From contig JALBYF010000105.1 in the NCBI GenBank assembly GCA_023212725.1, positions 1 through 39,545 on the forward strand: a DNA stretch of 39,545 nucleotides. The letters run 5' to 3'. This stretch comes from Tranzscheliella williamsii. Its lineage: Eukaryota > Basidiomycota > Ustilaginomycetes > Ustilaginales > Ustilaginaceae. The notes beneath the pieces were generated by a model. That model was not told the origin of the DNA and did not search any database. It was given only the letters and a program-made list of their open reading frames with translations. Each line of letters begins with the position of its first letter. Position 1 is the first letter of the stretch. This document shows, in pieces, positions 29,387-37,413 of this stretch. A program made the position numbers and the translations under genes.

Positions 29387-30093
29387 GACAGTGCTGTGCA
29401 ATACCTATGTGCAGCATCCGCGTCGAGGCCACAAGGCTGGTTGCGTTCAGCACGGGTGAGCAGAAAGGAGCGGAGAGATGGAGGCGGGCGTTAGGGATTC
29501 ATAAGGTAGCCGTGTGAGTTGGGCGTATAGCCGAGCGGCCTTCCGTGGGCAGACGCTTTCGAGCCAAGGTCGGTGCAAGGCAAAGGACCCTCTTTGTGAA
29601 GCCAAGCTGCAAAGATGAGTGGCCAGACGGTGCGAGCGTAGCCTAGACCGTGAGTAGGGCACTGTTCACGAGCGAAGCCGAAAGGTAAGAGGACAAAACG
29701 GAAGGAGAAGGGATGCCATGAGGCTAAGACACAACCCACCCACATCCCAACCCTGCACGGTCTTGCACGTCCACTATTCCGACTCGATTCAACTCGACTC
29801 GCCATCTTAGATTACATCAGAGCTTGGCTTAGATGGATCGGGAGTAGTCTTATCTAGATAACACTTAGCCACCTAACGCCAAAGCTGAGGCAAATTTGGC
29901 CCTCAGCCGATGTGTGAAAGATGCGCTCGCTGCCAATGACGACCAACCGCTGTCATGACCGAGGCCTGTCACAGAAACGTAAACCTGCTCCGTTTGGGGA
30001 ATTGTGTATGCTAAACAGTCACCACGGTGAATCCTACCTTCAGTGCCACCTGTATTGGTCCCATCTCTACCGCTTTATCATGGCGTTGTTACG
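29387..30093. other. Divergent promoter region, siderophore transporter / DUF1275
   Basis: About 700 bases shared by two divergent genes. The notable element is the GATA palindrome at 29850-29861, annotated separately. A tRNA A-box-like string near 29530 was examined and rejected. Confidence 0.45.
29850..29861. promoter_or_regulatory. Palindromic double GATA site, candidate iron-regulator box
   Basis: TTATCTAGATAA is a perfect 12-base palindrome made of two abutting HGATAR sites, one on each strand. It lies 464 bases upstream of the transporter ATG. Fungal siderophore genes are repressed by GATA factors (Urbs1 in Ustilago maydis, SREA in ascomycetes) that bind GATA cores, often in paired sites. 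The function is inferred from position and motif. Confidence 0.45.
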
Positions 30094-30897
30094 ATGACAA
30101 AGACTTCTGCGTGGCTGCGCGACGAGGTGCACGCCGAGTGGCTGACGCGGCAACTTCTGGCCATCAGCTTGGCTGCCGGCATCTTGGACGCGGTCTCGTA
30201 CGGCGAGTATCAGGTCTTTGCTTCCAACCAGACAGGCAATGTGATTGTCCTCCTCTCGCTCTCCATCGGCATTCGCACGCGCTATGTGGGTGGGCCTACG
30301 CTGCTCACCACCGGCGTCAGTCTGGCCACTTTTCTTGTCTCTGCATTGGTGTCCGGTAGGATCGGATGTGCGGCTGGCTGCCGGACGCGGTGGTGGTTCC
30401 TCTTCTCGACGGCGGTCCAGTGTATCGTCCTGGCGGCGACAGCGGCATTGATGCACAGCAATGTAGTCGTGCATCTGAGCACCAACGATGGTCGCAACTG
30501 GGATGCTCTCCCCGTTGGCCTGCTCGCGCTCGTCGGCGGATTGCACGTCTCCCAGGCGCGCCAGTCCGGCATCCAGGAGGTTCCGACCGCCATGCTCACC
30601 TCGCCCATGGTCGAATTCCTTAACCATCCACAGCTCCTCGTCCGCGCCTTCGCCTCCAAGGTCAGCCCCGAGATCCGCTCCCGCAACCTCCGTGCCGCCT
30701 ACCTGTTCGTCTTTATCCTCGGCATCGTCCTCGGCGCCGCCGTCCACAGGACCGCCGGCGCCTCAGCCGCCACCTTCTTCGGCTTGGCCATCCGCCTCGT
30801 TGGTCTCGCCGCCTTTCTCTTCATCCCGCCTCAGCCCTTGCTGCCCGCAGCCTCCTCCTCCTCCTCCTCCTCCTCCTCGCCCTCCTCTTTCGCATAG
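30094..30897 (+). CDS. DUF1275 (YoaK-family) membrane protein
   Basis: 267 residues from the ATG at 30094; the frame runs back to a GTG at 30043. The family signature is plain: LLAISLAAGILDAVSYG, then FASNQTGNVIVLLSLSIG, a hydrophobic helix around GVSLATFLVSALVSGRIG, another at WWFLFSTAVQCIVLAATAAL, and the GLHVSQARQSGIQEVPTAMLTSPMVEF region. Two C-terminal helices follow (FVFILGIVLGAAV, FFGLAIRLVGLAAFLFI), about six membrane segments in all. DUF1275 proteins are common in bacteria and scattered in fungi; the transported or sensed compound is not known. The tail is a run of Ser encoded by a (CTC)n microsatellite. It is divergent from the siderophore transporter and may share its regulation, which is unproven. 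Confidence 0.88.
   Translation: MTKTSAWLRDEVHAEWLTRQLLAISLAAGILDAVSYGEYQVFASNQTGNVIVLLSLSIGIRTRYVGGPTLLTTGVSLATFLVSALVSGRIGCAAGCRTRWWFLFSTAVQCIVLAATAALMHSNVVVHLSTNDGRNWDALPVGLLALVGGLHVSQARQSGIQEVPTAMLTSPMVEFLNHPQLLVRAFASKVSPEIRSRNLRAAYLFVFILGIVLGAAVHRTAGASAATFFGLAIRLVGLAAFLFIPPQPLLPAASSSSSSSSSPSSFA
30851..30879 (+). repeat. (CTC)n trinucleotide microsatellite in the DUF1275 3' end
   Basis: About nine CTC/TCC repeats coding a Ser run at the protein C-terminus, ending in a slightly diverged continuation. It is likely length-polymorphic. Confidence 0.8.
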
Positions 30898-31852
30898 TCT
30901 CACCTACGTCCAGCATACAGCCTTAGACAACCCTAGAATAGATATACAAATGACACGGTGATCTACTGTAGAGGCTTGGCGACCCTGCCTGCAGATTCGA
31001 TGTTGTTGAATAGTCGACCTATGGGTGAGGATGTTCGCGCAAGGCAGATCCCATCACCATTTCATTCTCGGGGCAAGGCAGTATAACAACCCCTTTCACG
31101 ATACGGCCCCCTTCTCCCGATTTGCCAACTGAGACAGAAATATCCGATTTGCAGGCGTGCCGACCAAGGCGTCCAGCTTCGCTGCTATGAGCGACATATA
31201 TGTGCATGATTTTCGAACCGTGACGCTTTCAGGCCTGGGACGATTGCTTAGAGGCTTTGCGAGATGACAGCCTTCACTAGTGCGCACTAAGTAGGTGCAT
31301 GCATAGCACCAACGTTGGCACTCACTATCCACGGTCCATAGTCTGACCACACCAAGCTTGTTCAAGTTTGTGTCTCTGTTCTGTGCTTTCATCACCTCTA
31401 CACCTCGTAGGCTGGCCCCATCTTTGATTCGCTCTTCTCGGCTATGCTGGACACTTTGGTCTTGATAGAAAGATGAAGCCCAAGTCACTGTCGTCCCTCT
31501 TCGGTCTCTCGCAATTTGACTCTCTTCTTGGAATTGGATTCTGTAGAACTTGTTGCAGCTAGCTGACGCCAAATCTTTCTATTGGGCCAGCAGGTAGTGC
31601 ATCCATCACAAAGCACAATATATTTCTTATTCACATAGATTGCAAGTTATGTGTGGTCCTAGCAATTAAAAAGGAGGATGTGAAGCGATGAGGAGCACCT
31701 TTTTTGGGATGATCACATACTACAGGTGATTGGCAACTTATGAATGACGCTACACAGAAGTGCGAGATGGGGATCTCTGAGGTCGGTCAAGTGAGGGTGG
31801 TGCAATAGTCTTGGGGAGGAGCGGCAGCGAGACTACGGTCCTTCAGGCGCGC
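30898..31852. other. Convergent intergenic region, DUF1275 / PSD
   Basis: About 950 bases between convergent genes, visibly more AT-rich around 31600-31760. The longest frame (minus, 31096-31572) begins on TTG and has no recognisable content. I see no RNA gene or repeat. Confidence 0.45.
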
Positions 31853-32974
31853 TTAGAGAATCTTGCCAATGTGGCCGTTGACTTGCATGTCGACCATGTA
31901 GCCTTGTACGCTCCATGTGCGTAGATCTTGGTCCCACTCGACGGCGCCCTCCTGAAAAGCGACCACGATGGACGAGCCGCCAAAGGCAAAACGCCCCAGC
32001 TCGTCGCCTTTGGCCAGGCGGGCGCCAGGCTGGTGAGGAATGCTAACCGAACCGACCTCCTCAGCTCCGATGGCAGCAAAGAGGACGCGGCCCTTGCCGT
32101 TGCTCGGCTTGGGATCCATCTCGATCTCCAAGACAACTCGTGCGTTGGTGTCGAGCACATTGATGTCGCTGTGCATGCAGAGTGGATCAACCTCGTAAAG
32201 ATTGCCAGGGATGTCGTTGCGCCATGTGACTGTTCCCGAGACGGGCGAATGATATCGATGGTAATCCTGAGGGCTCAGGCGGTAGATAGCCAGAGGTCCC
32301 TGTGACCACTGACGAGCTCGTTGGCGCAGTTCCTCATTCTGCCTCTCTGTTTTGGCCTTATCGTCGGCTAAGGCGACGGACCTAGAGTCGACGCCGATCA
32401 ATTGCTCAATGTTGAAGTAGCTGTGCTTGATCCAGAGTTTCCATGCCAAATGAACGGAATCGTAAACGACGACGCGGGCATCTGCCACTGAAACGGTCGA
32501 AGTGGGGTCCTTAGGCAAGGGACGACTCCCTTGCTTGTGGGGTCGAGTGAAGAACTGGTTAAAGGTGGAATAGGCGTCGGGATTGCTGGGGTCAAAGTCG
32601 TCCATGTTGATCTTGTATTTCTTGATGAACGGTCGGATGTCTTTTGCGCTTCTTGGCGAGTCCTCGTACTCTCCGCTCTGGGTAGACTCGCGGTGGAGGC
32701 TGCGACGGAAGAGTTCGAGCCGAGCGATGTACCCAAACGGCGAGTGATGGCCAAAGAGGATCCAGAGCCGTAGCCGCTTTGCTATCGGCTGCTGCTCGCG
32801 GACGATTTTGCCGCTGGAGCGGATGACGCAGGGGTGTCCCACGGTACCGTTCCGCACATTGTTACACCAATAGATCGACCACGACAGAATCCCAGAGAGG
32901 AAGGCGATCGGACGTACCAGGCAGGTCCAAAGGGGCGGGAAAGAAGGCTCCGGCTGGAGCGGAGGCGGGTTCAT
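31853..32974 (-). CDS. psd: Phosphatidylserine decarboxylase
   Basis: Converts phosphatidylserine to phosphatidylethanolamine with a self-made pyruvoyl cofactor. It has 373 residues. A hydrophobic stretch at about 14-37 could anchor it in a membrane. Family marks in order are FNQFFTRP (about 138-145), VVVYDSVHLAWKLWIK with FNIEQLIG, DYHRYHSPVSGTVT (about 238-250, with the conserved His pair), DIPGNLYEVDPLCM, and the processing site FGGSSIVVAF. In the last, S334 takes the place of the Ser in the bacterial LGST motif and would become the pyruvoyl group. The GGSS form resembles fungal non-mitochondrial enzymes rather than the mitochondrial LGST type. No C2 domain is present, unlike yeast Psd2. 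It is divergent from the molybdenum oxidoreductase. Confidence 0.92.
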   Translation of the reverse strand: MNPPPLQPEPSFPPLWTCLVRPIAFLSGILSWSIYWCNNVRNGTVGHPCVIRSSGKIVREQQPIAKRLRLWILFGHHSPFGYIARLELFRRSLHRESTQSGEYEDSPRSAKDIRPFIKKYKINMDDFDPSNPDAYSTFNQFFTRPHKQGSRPLPKDPTSTVSVADARVVVYDSVHLAWKLWIKHSYFNIEQLIGVDSRSVALADDKAKTERQNEELRQRARQWSQGPLAIYRLSPQDYHRYHSPVSGTVTWRNDIPGNLYEVDPLCMHSDINVLDTNARVVLEIEMDPKPSNGKGRVLFAAIGAEEVGSVSIPHQPGARLAKGDELGRFAFGGSSIVVAFQEGAVEWDQDLRTWSVQGYMVDMQVNGHIGKIL

Positions 32975-34210
32975 GTCGACATAAGTGGGCGCTCGGTGGC
33001 TATCAAGTGGGAGTCAAGCGCTACAAGTCCGGCCGGTACGGGAGAACAGCAGAGGTGGTCCCGAGCGGCTTTATGTACCTTCCTCTTCCACAGAACTGAA
33101 GCCCGGAGTTGGGGTGAGGCACGCGAGTCTCTGCCGGTTGGCTCCAGTGCAGATCAGATATTTCGCTTTCTACCGGGCAGTTGGACCGTACACGAAGGGG
33201 TGGGTTGCGGACTGTTGACATCACTCATCCTCGCGACGGCTGCAAGACAACAGCGGAGAGCGGCAGCAGAGGTGTATGAGTCAGGCACAAGAGAGCGCTA
33301 TGTCAACCTCGGCGGCAAAGCGTGTAATCTTATTCCTCCCGAGCGCGTCTGGTTAGGTACGATAAGAAGACACCGCTGACGCTCACTGTTCCAGAAACAG
33401 GGCGCAGGTTGGCAGCATCGATAGGTAGCAAGCTAGCTAGCAACCAGGATCGCACGGACAGTTTGTGTAAATTAGTAATGTGAATTTTACGTGGGCAATT
33501 GTGAATGTTACAGCCACACCCCTTCCCCGATTTGCACAGTCGTACTGGATGGTGTTCACTGACCTCTCACTGCTTGGCCGTGAGTGGCCCACTTGTTCGA
33601 TGCCTTCACTATTCAAAGCTGTAGAGCTAGGATCGTGCTGCTCTAGTATGACATGAACTAGAGAAGGGACAACACTGTCATGCGAACCTCCAGGAAAGGC
33701 AACAGCCTTCCAGATGACGTTGAAGAACTTTCAATTACACCATAGAAGCAAAGACGGAGGTCTTCATTTGCCGTCAGTGTGGATCGGGGAAAGAGCGTGG
33801 CTATAGAGAAAGGGGGGTGCCTGTAACATTGCCCTTTGAGCTGGACGGGTCGGTCATAGTTCGCGCATACCTTGACGCACAACGATCAGACGAGCCGATG
33901 CTGAATGATCATCATGCCGTTCAAATGGGTACAATAGCCAAACCTTGCTGTCACAGAGTCGGGCGGCTGCTCTGCATCCCCCCATCGCTCATTGCTACGA
34001 TCTTGGTCACGCGGCCGCCCCCAACTGAAAATGGACATCCCCTGACAGAGCAGCCGAGCCTGCTGCCGTTGCTGCCAGGACAGGTGTCGTTGCAGCATTA
34101 AGTCTTGCGTGTGGAAGAGAGACGGTAACTAGTGCCTGCACCTCATACTCGTCATCATCGTCCCCTCGTGCTACTGAAGACCACAGCGTGCGGATCTTTT
34201 GCGGTTCGCC
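32975..34210. other. Divergent intergenic region, PSD / molybdenum oxidoreductase
   Basis: About 1.2 kb that should hold promoters for both genes. There is a small self-complementary run AAGCTAGCTAGC near 33427-33440, and single GATA motifs at 33361 and 33420 that are not denser than chance. No gene is supported. Confidence 0.45.
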
Positions 34211-37099
34211 ATGTCGGCTGCCTGCAATCATACTGCTATCGAAACCAGGGATGCGATCCAGGATCCATGGGGAGCTCGCTCCCCTTACCGTCAAGGTTCC
34301 AGCTGGCCTTCTCGCGTCGATGAGTACACCACTGTAAAGCCGGAACGGTGGACGAGGTCGGCCTGTGTCCTCTGTTCCAACGGTTGTGGCATCTCAGTCG
34401 GAGTGGCAGACAACCGCATCGTCGGTGTGCGCGGCGTGGCTGACGATCGCGTCAACAAAGGCAGACTAGGGCCCAAGGGCCTATACGGCTGGCAAAGCAT
34501 GTATGCTAGCGACCGCCTTGTCTATCCGCAGGTCCGTCGAGACGGCCAGCTTGAGCGAGCCAGCTGGGAGCATGCCATGTCGCTGATCGTGGACAAGATT
34601 CAAAATGCCATTGAGAGGTTTGGCCGCCTGAGCGTGGCGCATTACACCAGCGGCCAGCTCTTTCTGGAAGAATACCATGCCCTTGCCATGGTCGGCAAGG
34701 CGGGCCTTCGCAATCTGCATATGGACGGCAACACCCGCCTCTGCACCGCCACAGCGGCTGCTTCGATGCGTGAGAGCTTTGGTTCCGACGGGCAACCTGG
34801 CTCCTACGAAGACATTGACTATTGTGACACGATCTTCCTCGTGGGCCACAACATGGCCGAGACACAATCCGTACTGTGGCAGAGGATCTTGGACCGTCTC
34901 CAAGGCCCAGATCCCCCCAAGCTGATTGTTGTCGACCCGCGCAGTACTCCCACATCCGAGATGGCGACGGTCCATCTCGCCATCCATCCTGGTACCAATC
35001 TGGCTCTCCTGAACGGCCTACAGCAGGCTTACATCGATCGAGACCTAGTCGACTGGGACTATGTCAACAAGCACACCGTCGGCATTGACGATGTCAAGCG
35101 CGTCTGCCGCGACTATCCTCTGAAGCGGGTGAGCGAGATCTGCAAAGTAGCGGTGCAGGATCTGGAGCGATGCGTCGAGGTGCTCAGCTCATCGTCCAGG
35201 TGTCTGCACACCTGTCTGCAAGGTGTATATCAGGCAAATCAAGCCACTAGCTCGGCCTGTGCCGTCAACAACCTGGCGCTCCTTCGGGGGATGATCGGGC
35301 GGCCAGGCGCGGGTGTGCTTCAGTTCAACGGGCAGCCCACCGCCCAAAACAATCGGGAGGCGGGATGCGACGGCGAGTATCCCGGCTTTCGCAACCCTCT
35401 CAATCCCAATCACATGCAAGACCTTGCCGACCACTGGCAGATCAAGGTCGAGGAGCTGCCGCACTACAACCTGCCAACGCACGTCATGCAGATGTTGCAG
35501 TACATCGAAGAAGGGAGCATCCGTGTCTTGTGGATCAGCGGCACCAATCCAGCTGTGAGTCTACCGGAGCTTCGTCGGATCAAGTCCATCCTTCGAAGCG
35601 AAGACCTTTTTGTCATCACCCAAGACGTTTTCCCCAACGAGACCACCGAACTGGCCGATGTCGTGCTTCCGGCTGCCATGTGGGGAGAAAAAACCGGCTG
35701 CTTCACTAATGTGGACAGGACTGTCCACCTCTCCGAAAAGGCCGTCGATCCGCCGGGCGAGTGCAAGAGCGATCTTGACATCTGGCTCGAATTCGCCAAC
35801 CGCATGAACTTTCGCAACCGCAACGGGGAGCCACTACTACCCTTTACCGACTCTGAAGGCGCCTTTGAGAGCTGGAAAACATCAACTAGAGGCAGGCCCT
35901 GCGACTATACCGGACTCTCGTATGCCAAGCTGCGCGAGAAGAATGGTGTCCAGTGGCCCTGCAATGAGCAGAACCCGGACGGGACTTCGCGATTGTACGC
36001 AGATGGAGTCTTTCCCACCGACATCGAGCATTGCCAATCCTACGGTCACGACCACTGGCTGGGTGTGCCTCTCTCCAAGGAGCAATATGCTCAATTGCAG
36101 CCCGAAGGCAGGGCCATTCTCAAGGCCGCGCCTTATCGCCCGGCCGCAGAGTCTCCCAATCAACAGTTCCCGCTGGCCTTGACCACTGGGCGAAGAATCT
36201 ACCATTTTCATACCCGCACCAAGACAGCTAGGGCTCCCAAGCTCAACGCTGCTGCCAAAGAAGTCTGGGTGGAAGTGTCCCACAATGACGCCAAACGGTA
36301 TGGCGTTTCTGACGGCCAGAAAGTGATAATCAGGAGTCCGCGAGGCCGTATGGTCGCCGTCTGTCGAGTCAAGAATGTCACCGAAGGGACAATATTTGTC
36401 CCCTTCCACTACGGCAACACCTTGGCCGAAACCGAAGGCCGCGGCAGGGTGGGCACTGCTGCCAATAACCTCACAATGAGGGCCTGGGACTTTATATCGA
36501 AGCAGCCGTTGCTCAAAGGCGGCATCGCAGCCATCGAGCCCGTCCCGCACAACCGTGACAGCGTTGAACTGCAGAAGGAAGAGTACATTCAGCCGGAGCC
36601 CCGCCATGAAGGCGTCGGTGTACCGCAGTTCGGGCACTTTCTTGCCACCTTTGCCCAAACCAGTGCCCGAGTTCAAGAAGAGCTGGCAGTCCTCGCCCAT
36701 CGCTACAGTGAAAAGGACTACGAGACTTGGGCAGCCCTCGATATGATGCGGGAGCAGCTGGGGAAACTAAGCGAGGCAGTGATGGTTGCTTCGCCTCACG
36801 AACCTACTCCCAATGAAGACCCGGTCACCTCTGGCCTCTTTGCATATTCAGAGGTGACCGAGACCTCTACACCCTCGACTGCTAAGTTGCTAGATCATGG
36901 CGCGCTTTCGATGCACTTGCAGGGCCTGTGTGCTTTTTTGCAGGCTATCCTGCCCGCAGCCAAAGCGCTTGCATCTACACAGCTCAGTGCGGCCGTTCAG
37001 GAAGCCATCGAGGGCCTATCCAAGATGATACAGTGGTGCATGAACCGCCTCCAGGTCATGGGACCTCAGGCTTTATTGGTCCCCACCAGGCAACCGTAG
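34211..37099 (+). CDS. Bacterial-type molybdopterin (bis-MGD) oxidoreductase, NapA/NasA/FdhF branch
   Basis: A 962-residue catalytic subunit of the DMSO-reductase superfamily, which eukaryotes normally lack. In order: an N-terminal DPWGARSPY...SSWPSRVDEY segment; an iron-sulfur domain with CVLCSNGC (Cys 52, 55, 59), where the usual fourth Cys, in NKGRLGPKG, is Gly 87; the molybdenum site NTRLCTATAAAS, with Cys 178 as presumed Mo ligand as in NapA/NasA; IFLVGHNMAETQSVLW; VVDPRSTPT; ISGTNPAVSLPEL; VVLPAAMWGEKTGCFTN; and a molydop-binding domain from about 680 (TTGRRIYHFHTRTKTARAPKL to FVPFHYGN and TMRAWDFISKQP). A helical tail of about 170 residues follows. No signal or targeting peptide, BFD [2Fe-2S] or flavin domain is seen. 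The substrate could be nitrate, formate or something else. The ATG at 34211 is chosen over TTG 34199. The tandem MobA-MoeA gene supplies its cofactor. Confidence 0.9.
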   Translation: MSAACNHTAIETRDAIQDPWGARSPYRQGSSWPSRVDEYTTVKPERWTRSACVLCSNGCGISVGVADNRIVGVRGVADDRVNKGRLGPKGLYGWQSMYASDRLVYPQVRRDGQLERASWEHAMSLIVDKIQNAIERFGRLSVAHYTSGQLFLEEYHALAMVGKAGLRNLHMDGNTRLCTATAAASMRESFGSDGQPGSYEDIDYCDTIFLVGHNMAETQSVLWQRILDRLQGPDPPKLIVVDPRSTPTSEMATVHLAIHPGTNLALLNGLQQAYIDRDLVDWDYVNKHTVGIDDVKRVCRDYPLKRVSEICKVAVQDLERCVEVLSSSSRCLHTCLQGVYQANQATSSACAVNNLALLRGMIGRPGAGVLQFNGQPTAQNNREAGCDGEYPGFRNPLNPNHMQDLADHWQIKVEELPHYNLPTHVMQMLQYIEEGSIRVLWISGTNPAVSLPELRRIKSILRSEDLFVITQDVFPNETTELADVVLPAAMWGEKTGCFTNVDRTVHLSEKAVDPPGECKSDLDIWLEFANRMNFRNRNGEPLLPFTDSEGAFESWKTSTRGRPCDYTGLSYAKLREKNGVQWPCNEQNPDGTSRLYADGVFPTDIEHCQSYGHDHWLGVPLSKEQYAQLQPEGRAILKAAPYRPAAESPNQQFPLALTTGRRIYHFHTRTKTARAPKLNAAAKEVWVEVSHNDAKRYGVSDGQKVIIRSPRGRMVAVCRVKNVTEGTIFVPFHYGNTLAETEGRGRVGTAANNLTMRAWDFISKQPLLKGGIAAIEPVPHNRDSVELQKEEYIQPEPRHEGVGVPQFGHFLATFAQTSARVQEELAVLAHRYSEKDYETWAALDMMREQLGKLSEAVMVASPHEPTPNEDPVTSGLFAYSEVTETSTPSTAKLLDHGALSMHLQGLCAFLQAILPAAKALASTQLSAAVQEAIEGLSKMIQWCMNRLQVMGPQALLVPTRQP

Positions 37100-37413
37100 C
37101 TTTATCTCGCACAGCTTGTTTCAGGCGCCACGTTGTCCATGTCCCAGTATAGTGGGATGTAGAGAGAGTGCGTGCCCCAGAGTGCGCCTCTGCGTGCCTC
37201 TGTGTGTGTGTGTAGGTGTGCGTGTGGGTCATACGTGAGACGTGTGTGGAAAGGCCTTGGTCCAGCTCACCTTGTGTGGGAGTCCAGTCAGGGACCAGAC
37301 GATGCACTGACCACGTTCGGCAGTGTGCGGATCGACCCAGAAGCGCTGATTCAGCCGTTACCGAAGGATCGCTCCAGCTCCTTATTACAAGCGTCAAGGC
37401 AAGAGATAGGCAG
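37100..37413. other. Intergenic, oxidoreductase / mobA-moeA, with TG microsatellite
   Basis: About 310 bases between tandem genes, including a (TG)n-rich stretch at about 37199-37228. The mobA-moeA frame stays open back to a GTG at 37216 but has no ATG before 37414, so a short upstream exon cannot be fully excluded. Confidence 0.45.
37199..37228 (+). repeat. (TG)n-rich microsatellite
   Basis: An imperfect TG dinucleotide run between the two molybdenum genes. Confidence 0.7.

Noticed and set aside
29528..29580. Possible tRNA from an A-box-like TAGCCGAGCGG and a TTCGAG string
   Set aside because: The putative T-arm does not pair and no acceptor stem closes around it.
31096..31572. 158-residue minus-strand frame between DUF1275 and PSD
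   Set aside because: It begins at TTG, and the composition and content look random.
33361..33424. Two single GATA motifs upstream of PSD and the oxidoreductase as nitrogen-control sites
   Set aside because: HGATAR motifs are expected several times per kilobase over both strands, and these are distant from the oxidoreductase start.
34199..34210. Upstream TTG start for the oxidoreductase, and GTG/TTG starts for other genes (4775, 24340, 29401, 30043, 37216)
   Set aside because: Nuclear fungal genes start at ATG; the next in-frame ATG keeps all conserved residues in each case.
35882..36700. 272-residue frame antisense to the molybdenum oxidoreductase
   Set aside because: No recognisable content; the sense strand has the conserved molydop-binding domain.
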